From assembly GCA_045603545.1 (NCBI GenBank), contig JAZUMG010000030.1, positions 99,066-163,065 on the forward strand: a stretch of 64,000 bases of DNA, written 5' to 3'. The notes under the pieces were generated by a model. It was not told the DNA's origin and ran no database searches. It worked only from the letters and a program-made list of their open reading frames with translations. The position numbers and the translations under genes were made by a program. Shown piece by piece: positions 61,880 through 64,000 of this stretch; within the stretch, counting starts at the first letter, position 1; every line of letters starts with the position of its first letter. Source of the DNA: CAAGNP01 sp045603545. GTDB taxonomy: Bacteria > Bacteroidota > Bacteroidia > Bacteroidales > UBA932.

Positions 61880-61987
61880 ATGGATATGAAAACATTCTTA
61901 GAGTACCTCACAAGTGATAAGGTTTACAGGTGTTGTGGTTTTCGTTACATAGCCAAGCATCTTTTGATCTGGACACTGCTTATGTGA
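61880..61987 (+). CDS. Short ORF, possible gene remnant, 35 residues
   Basis: MDMKTFLEYLTSDKVYRCCG begins a 35-codon frame whose end overlaps the antisense 3' end of the transposase gene. It may be the intact start of a gene interrupted by the transposase segment, or chance. No function can be given. Confidence 0.25.
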   Translation: MDMKTFLEYLTSDKVYRCCGFRYIAKHLLIWTLLM

Positions 61988-62859
61988 TGTGAACGGTATA
62001 TTTCAGAAGCGATATGTTGTTTCTGCGCATCGGTAAGTTGGTATACCGACAGTTTATTGTATCTATTGCGTGCCAGAGTGTCTAATCGTGTACACAATTC
62101 TGTATCTGTGATTTTTCTATAGTCACCCTTTCCGTTTTCAAATTTGAGCATCTGGTCAATATTGTTTGGATCGACATTTGTTTCGATAGAGGCCAAGTTG
62201 ATGATGCGTGTGCTGCTACCATCCCTTTTTTGTTCCTCTTCCCACTCTTCGGAGGATTTTCGGTTCATATAATAATTGAATGCCCTTGGGGTCCCGAAGA
62301 TGTTCTCCACTTGGCATATATCCAGTACACTATCTCTGAGGAATACTCCGCTCTCGGACATTTTGTAATTATCGGGGTACTCAGCTCTTCTGCTAAGGAA
62401 TTTTGAGTGGTGCTGTCTGGGCAGAATATTGTCATTGTTGAATTTTCCCATCTCTTTTCTAAATATGTGATTCACCGAGCAGTGGGGATATGAGTAAGGT
62501 ATTGGTACCAGTCCGTGGTGAAGGGCATTTCTTAGGATATAGCTTATCGCAGCAATAAGATGATAGTGCCCGACTATCTCCATTGTGAAGTGAGTTTTTT
62601 CGCCTAGTTTTCCGACTCTTCCGTACTTGTGGTTGAAGTACATACTATATGATTTGCGAAATCTGTACATGAAATCGTCCGGTGAAGAGGTTTGGACCAA
62701 CATGTGAACATGCGTTGCCATAAACGATTCAACAAGTCCGGTGGAGCCTGATGAATGAAGAGCTAATGCAAAGCAGTTGAATCCACGATAATAATCTGAC
62801 AGGTCACGGAACATGACCTCATTGCCTGCTGAAATGCAGAGGTGATAGTTTTTTTTCAT
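61945..62859 (-). CDS. Y1/HUH transposase-like protein (RAYT type)
   Basis: A 304-residue protein. HVH at residues 50-52 (MATHVHMLVQT) is the HUH motif and Y107 in SYILRNALHHG the likely nucleophile, both in the positions seen in IS200-like and REP-associated transposases. The C-terminal half (about 160-304) is longer and unlike that of the 288-residue RAYT at 10.4 kb, so the two belong to different subgroups. Repeat-rich DNA with inverted CTGTTACA lies at its 3' end. It may be a domesticated repeat-moving enzyme. Confidence 0.75.
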   Translation of the reverse strand: MKKNYHLCISAGNEVMFRDLSDYYRGFNCFALALHSSGSTGLVESFMATHVHMLVQTSSPDDFMYRFRKSYSMYFNHKYGRVGKLGEKTHFTMEIVGHYHLIAAISYILRNALHHGLVPIPYSYPHCSVNHIFRKEMGKFNNDNILPRQHHSKFLSRRAEYPDNYKMSESGVFLRDSVLDICQVENIFGTPRAFNYYMNRKSSEEWEEEQKRDGSSTRIINLASIETNVDPNNIDQMLKFENGKGDYRKITDTELCTRLDTLARNRYNKLSVYQLTDAQKQHIASEIYRSHHISSVQIKRCLAM

Positions 62860-63262
62860 AACATATATCTATTTCACGTTCTTTCTCTTCTGGCCGTCTC
62901 TACATCTTTCTGCAAAATGTATGAAGTAACTCTTCAAAGGTATATATTTTTTCGGTAGTGGTTGAGCTATCGTTATAGCTGTGCAGGATTTTATTAAAAA
63001 AATTACGGTTCTCGGAGCAAAAAAGGTAAAATTCTGCGTTTTGAACTGAACCATAACGCATTAAGTTGAAGACCTCGGAAATAGTAACAATGGCAATTTA
63101 GCAAAGAAACGCAAGGTTATGAAATAGAACGGTTGCCAAGTCATTACCCGATAATGCAGTAAAGTTTTTCTTTGTGTCGTCACGTTTCATCGTTCTGCGT
63201 TAGTTTGCATATCAATGTATAACTCGCTGATAACTAATTTTGTAACCAAAAAAGATTAGATT
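62860..63262. other. Spacer between transposase and integrase fragment
   Basis: No supportable gene. It contains the integrase promoter near its right end; the rest shows no repeats or hairpins that I can name. An element boundary may lie within it. Confidence 0.4.
63214..63242 (+). promoter_or_regulatory. Promoter of integrase gene fragment
   Basis: TTTG (63214-63217), 17 bases, TAATTTTG (63235-63242), ending 20 bases before the ATG. Confidence 0.65.
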
Positions 63263-63970
63263 ATGCGAAGTACATTCAAAGTGCTGTTCTACGTGAACGG
63301 AAGCAAAGAGAAAAACGGTATTGTTCCCATTATGGGACGAGTGACAATCAACGGTTCTGTGGCTCAATTCAGTTGCAAGCAGAGCATCCACAAAGACCTA
63401 TGGGATGTGAAAGGCAACCGAGCAAAAGGCAAGAGTAAGGAATCGAGAGACATCAATTTGGCTTTGGATAACATCAAGGCTCAAATCATCAAACACTACC
63501 AACGCATTTCGGACAAAGAAGCGTTCGTAACTGCCGAAATGGTACGCAATGCCTATCAAGGTATTGGAACAGAGTATGAAACCCTGCTCCGAGCATTTGA
63601 CAAGGAGAACGAAGCCTTTGCCAAGCGTGTTGGCAAGGATCGTTCACTGAGTACATATCAAAAGTATCTCACTGTAAGAAAATATCTTGCGGAATTTATC
63701 AAGGTACACTACAAGCGTGCAGATATTGCGATGAATGAACTATCAGAAGATTTCATCCGTGATTATTGTTTGTATCTGAGAAACGAGGTTGGATTAGCTC
63801 AGTCATCAGTATGGATATACTCTATACCTTTGAAGCACATTGTAACTACTGCTCACTATAATGGCAAGATTGCACGCAACCCATTTGCCCAATACAAAGT
63901 TGACCCCGACCATGTGGAAGCGTTGGGATTGCCGACAAGCAAAATACAAAATCGAGGAATGAAACTATAA
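63263..63970 (+). pseudogene. Truncated conjugative-transposon-type integrase
   Basis: The 235 residues cover the arm-binding domain (MRSTFKVLFYVNGSKEKNGI and VTINGSVAQFSCKQSIH) and the SAM-like core-binding domain (STYQKYLTVRKYLAEFIKVH, VWIYSIPLKHIVTTAHYNGK, NPFAQYKVDPDHVE) typical of Bacteroidales tyrosine integrases of about 400 residues. The frame then ends ALGLPTSKIQNRGMKL with a stop, where the catalytic domain should begin. No R, K, H-x-x-R or Y motif is present. This indicates a deletion or frameshift; the sequence to the right is outside the window. Confidence 0.85.
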
Positions 63971-64000
63971 AATGCTCACCAAGTCGTAATAATTAGCACT

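Noticed and set aside
62869..63054. 61-codon minus-strand frame between transposase and integrase
   Set aside because: No start signal, family pattern or neighbour linkage.

Overview
The window is a stretch of Bacteroidota chromosome, most likely order Bacteroidales. The signs are promoters of the TTTG/TTG-N17-23-TAnnTTTG type, an almost complete lack of Shine-Dalgarno sequences (with a conspicuous exception at rpsU), many Cys-lipoproteins, and surface families typical of gut Bacteroidales (fimbrillin-like, DUF4493/PCMD, BACON, GLUG, DUF2490, GGGtGRT). The genus cannot be fixed from sequence inspection alone.

Layout. 1-4.0 kb: end of a polysaccharide deacetylase gene, an NfnAB-type transhydrogenase pair and hisS, followed by initiator tRNA-fMet. 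4.2-7.2 kb: palindromic intergenic DNA, a GntP permease divergent from a low-molecular-weight phosphatase, and a DUF1295 membrane protein. 7.4-9.3 kb: an AT-rich patch with a strong promoter, a long nested RNA-like hairpin and two lipoproteins. 9.3-11.6 kb: a nitroreductase and a REP-associated tyrosine transposase (RAYT) flanked by REP-like repeats. 11.6-20.2 kb: a methyltransferase-like protein, a GH18/M14 peptidase/serine hydrolase operon, DUF2490, an acyl-CoA ligase and an AraC regulator. 20.2-35.9 kb: cell-surface region with a BACON/Ig lipoprotein, a seven-gene DUF4493/fimbrillin-like/PCMD operon, and a small ORF followed by a 939-residue GLUG-repeat adhesin. 36-37.3 kb: MATE exporter.

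37.4-45.3 kb is the most unusual part. Two direct copies of a module (51-bp tandem repeat array, hairpins, and the 3' end of the GGGtGRT gene) flank about 5.5 kb of AT-rich DNA. That DNA holds small genes of mostly unknown function, a DUF4160/DUF2442 pair and a 6S-like structured RNA candidate. The left module carries only a gene fragment; the right one carries the intact GGGtGRT gene and its Fe-S scaffold partner. The arrangement looks like an insertion that duplicated or regenerated the gene's 3' end.

46-61.6 kb is housekeeping: DPP-IV-like peptidase, CNNM/CorC protein, thymidine kinase, RsmI, a helix-hairpin-helix protein, an ABC exporter, a 5'-nucleotidase split into two genes in reversed order, an acyltransferase, topoisomerase IV subunit B, HPF, a Xer-type recombinase and ribosomal protein bS21. 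61.6-64 kb is a mobile-element edge with short tandem repeats, a second RAYT-like protein and a truncated conjugative-transposon-type integrase.

No complete phage, CRISPR array or restriction system is present. The best candidates for undescribed biology are the DUF4493/PCMD surface operon, the duplicated repeat/hairpin module around the AT-rich island, and the two structured RNA candidates.
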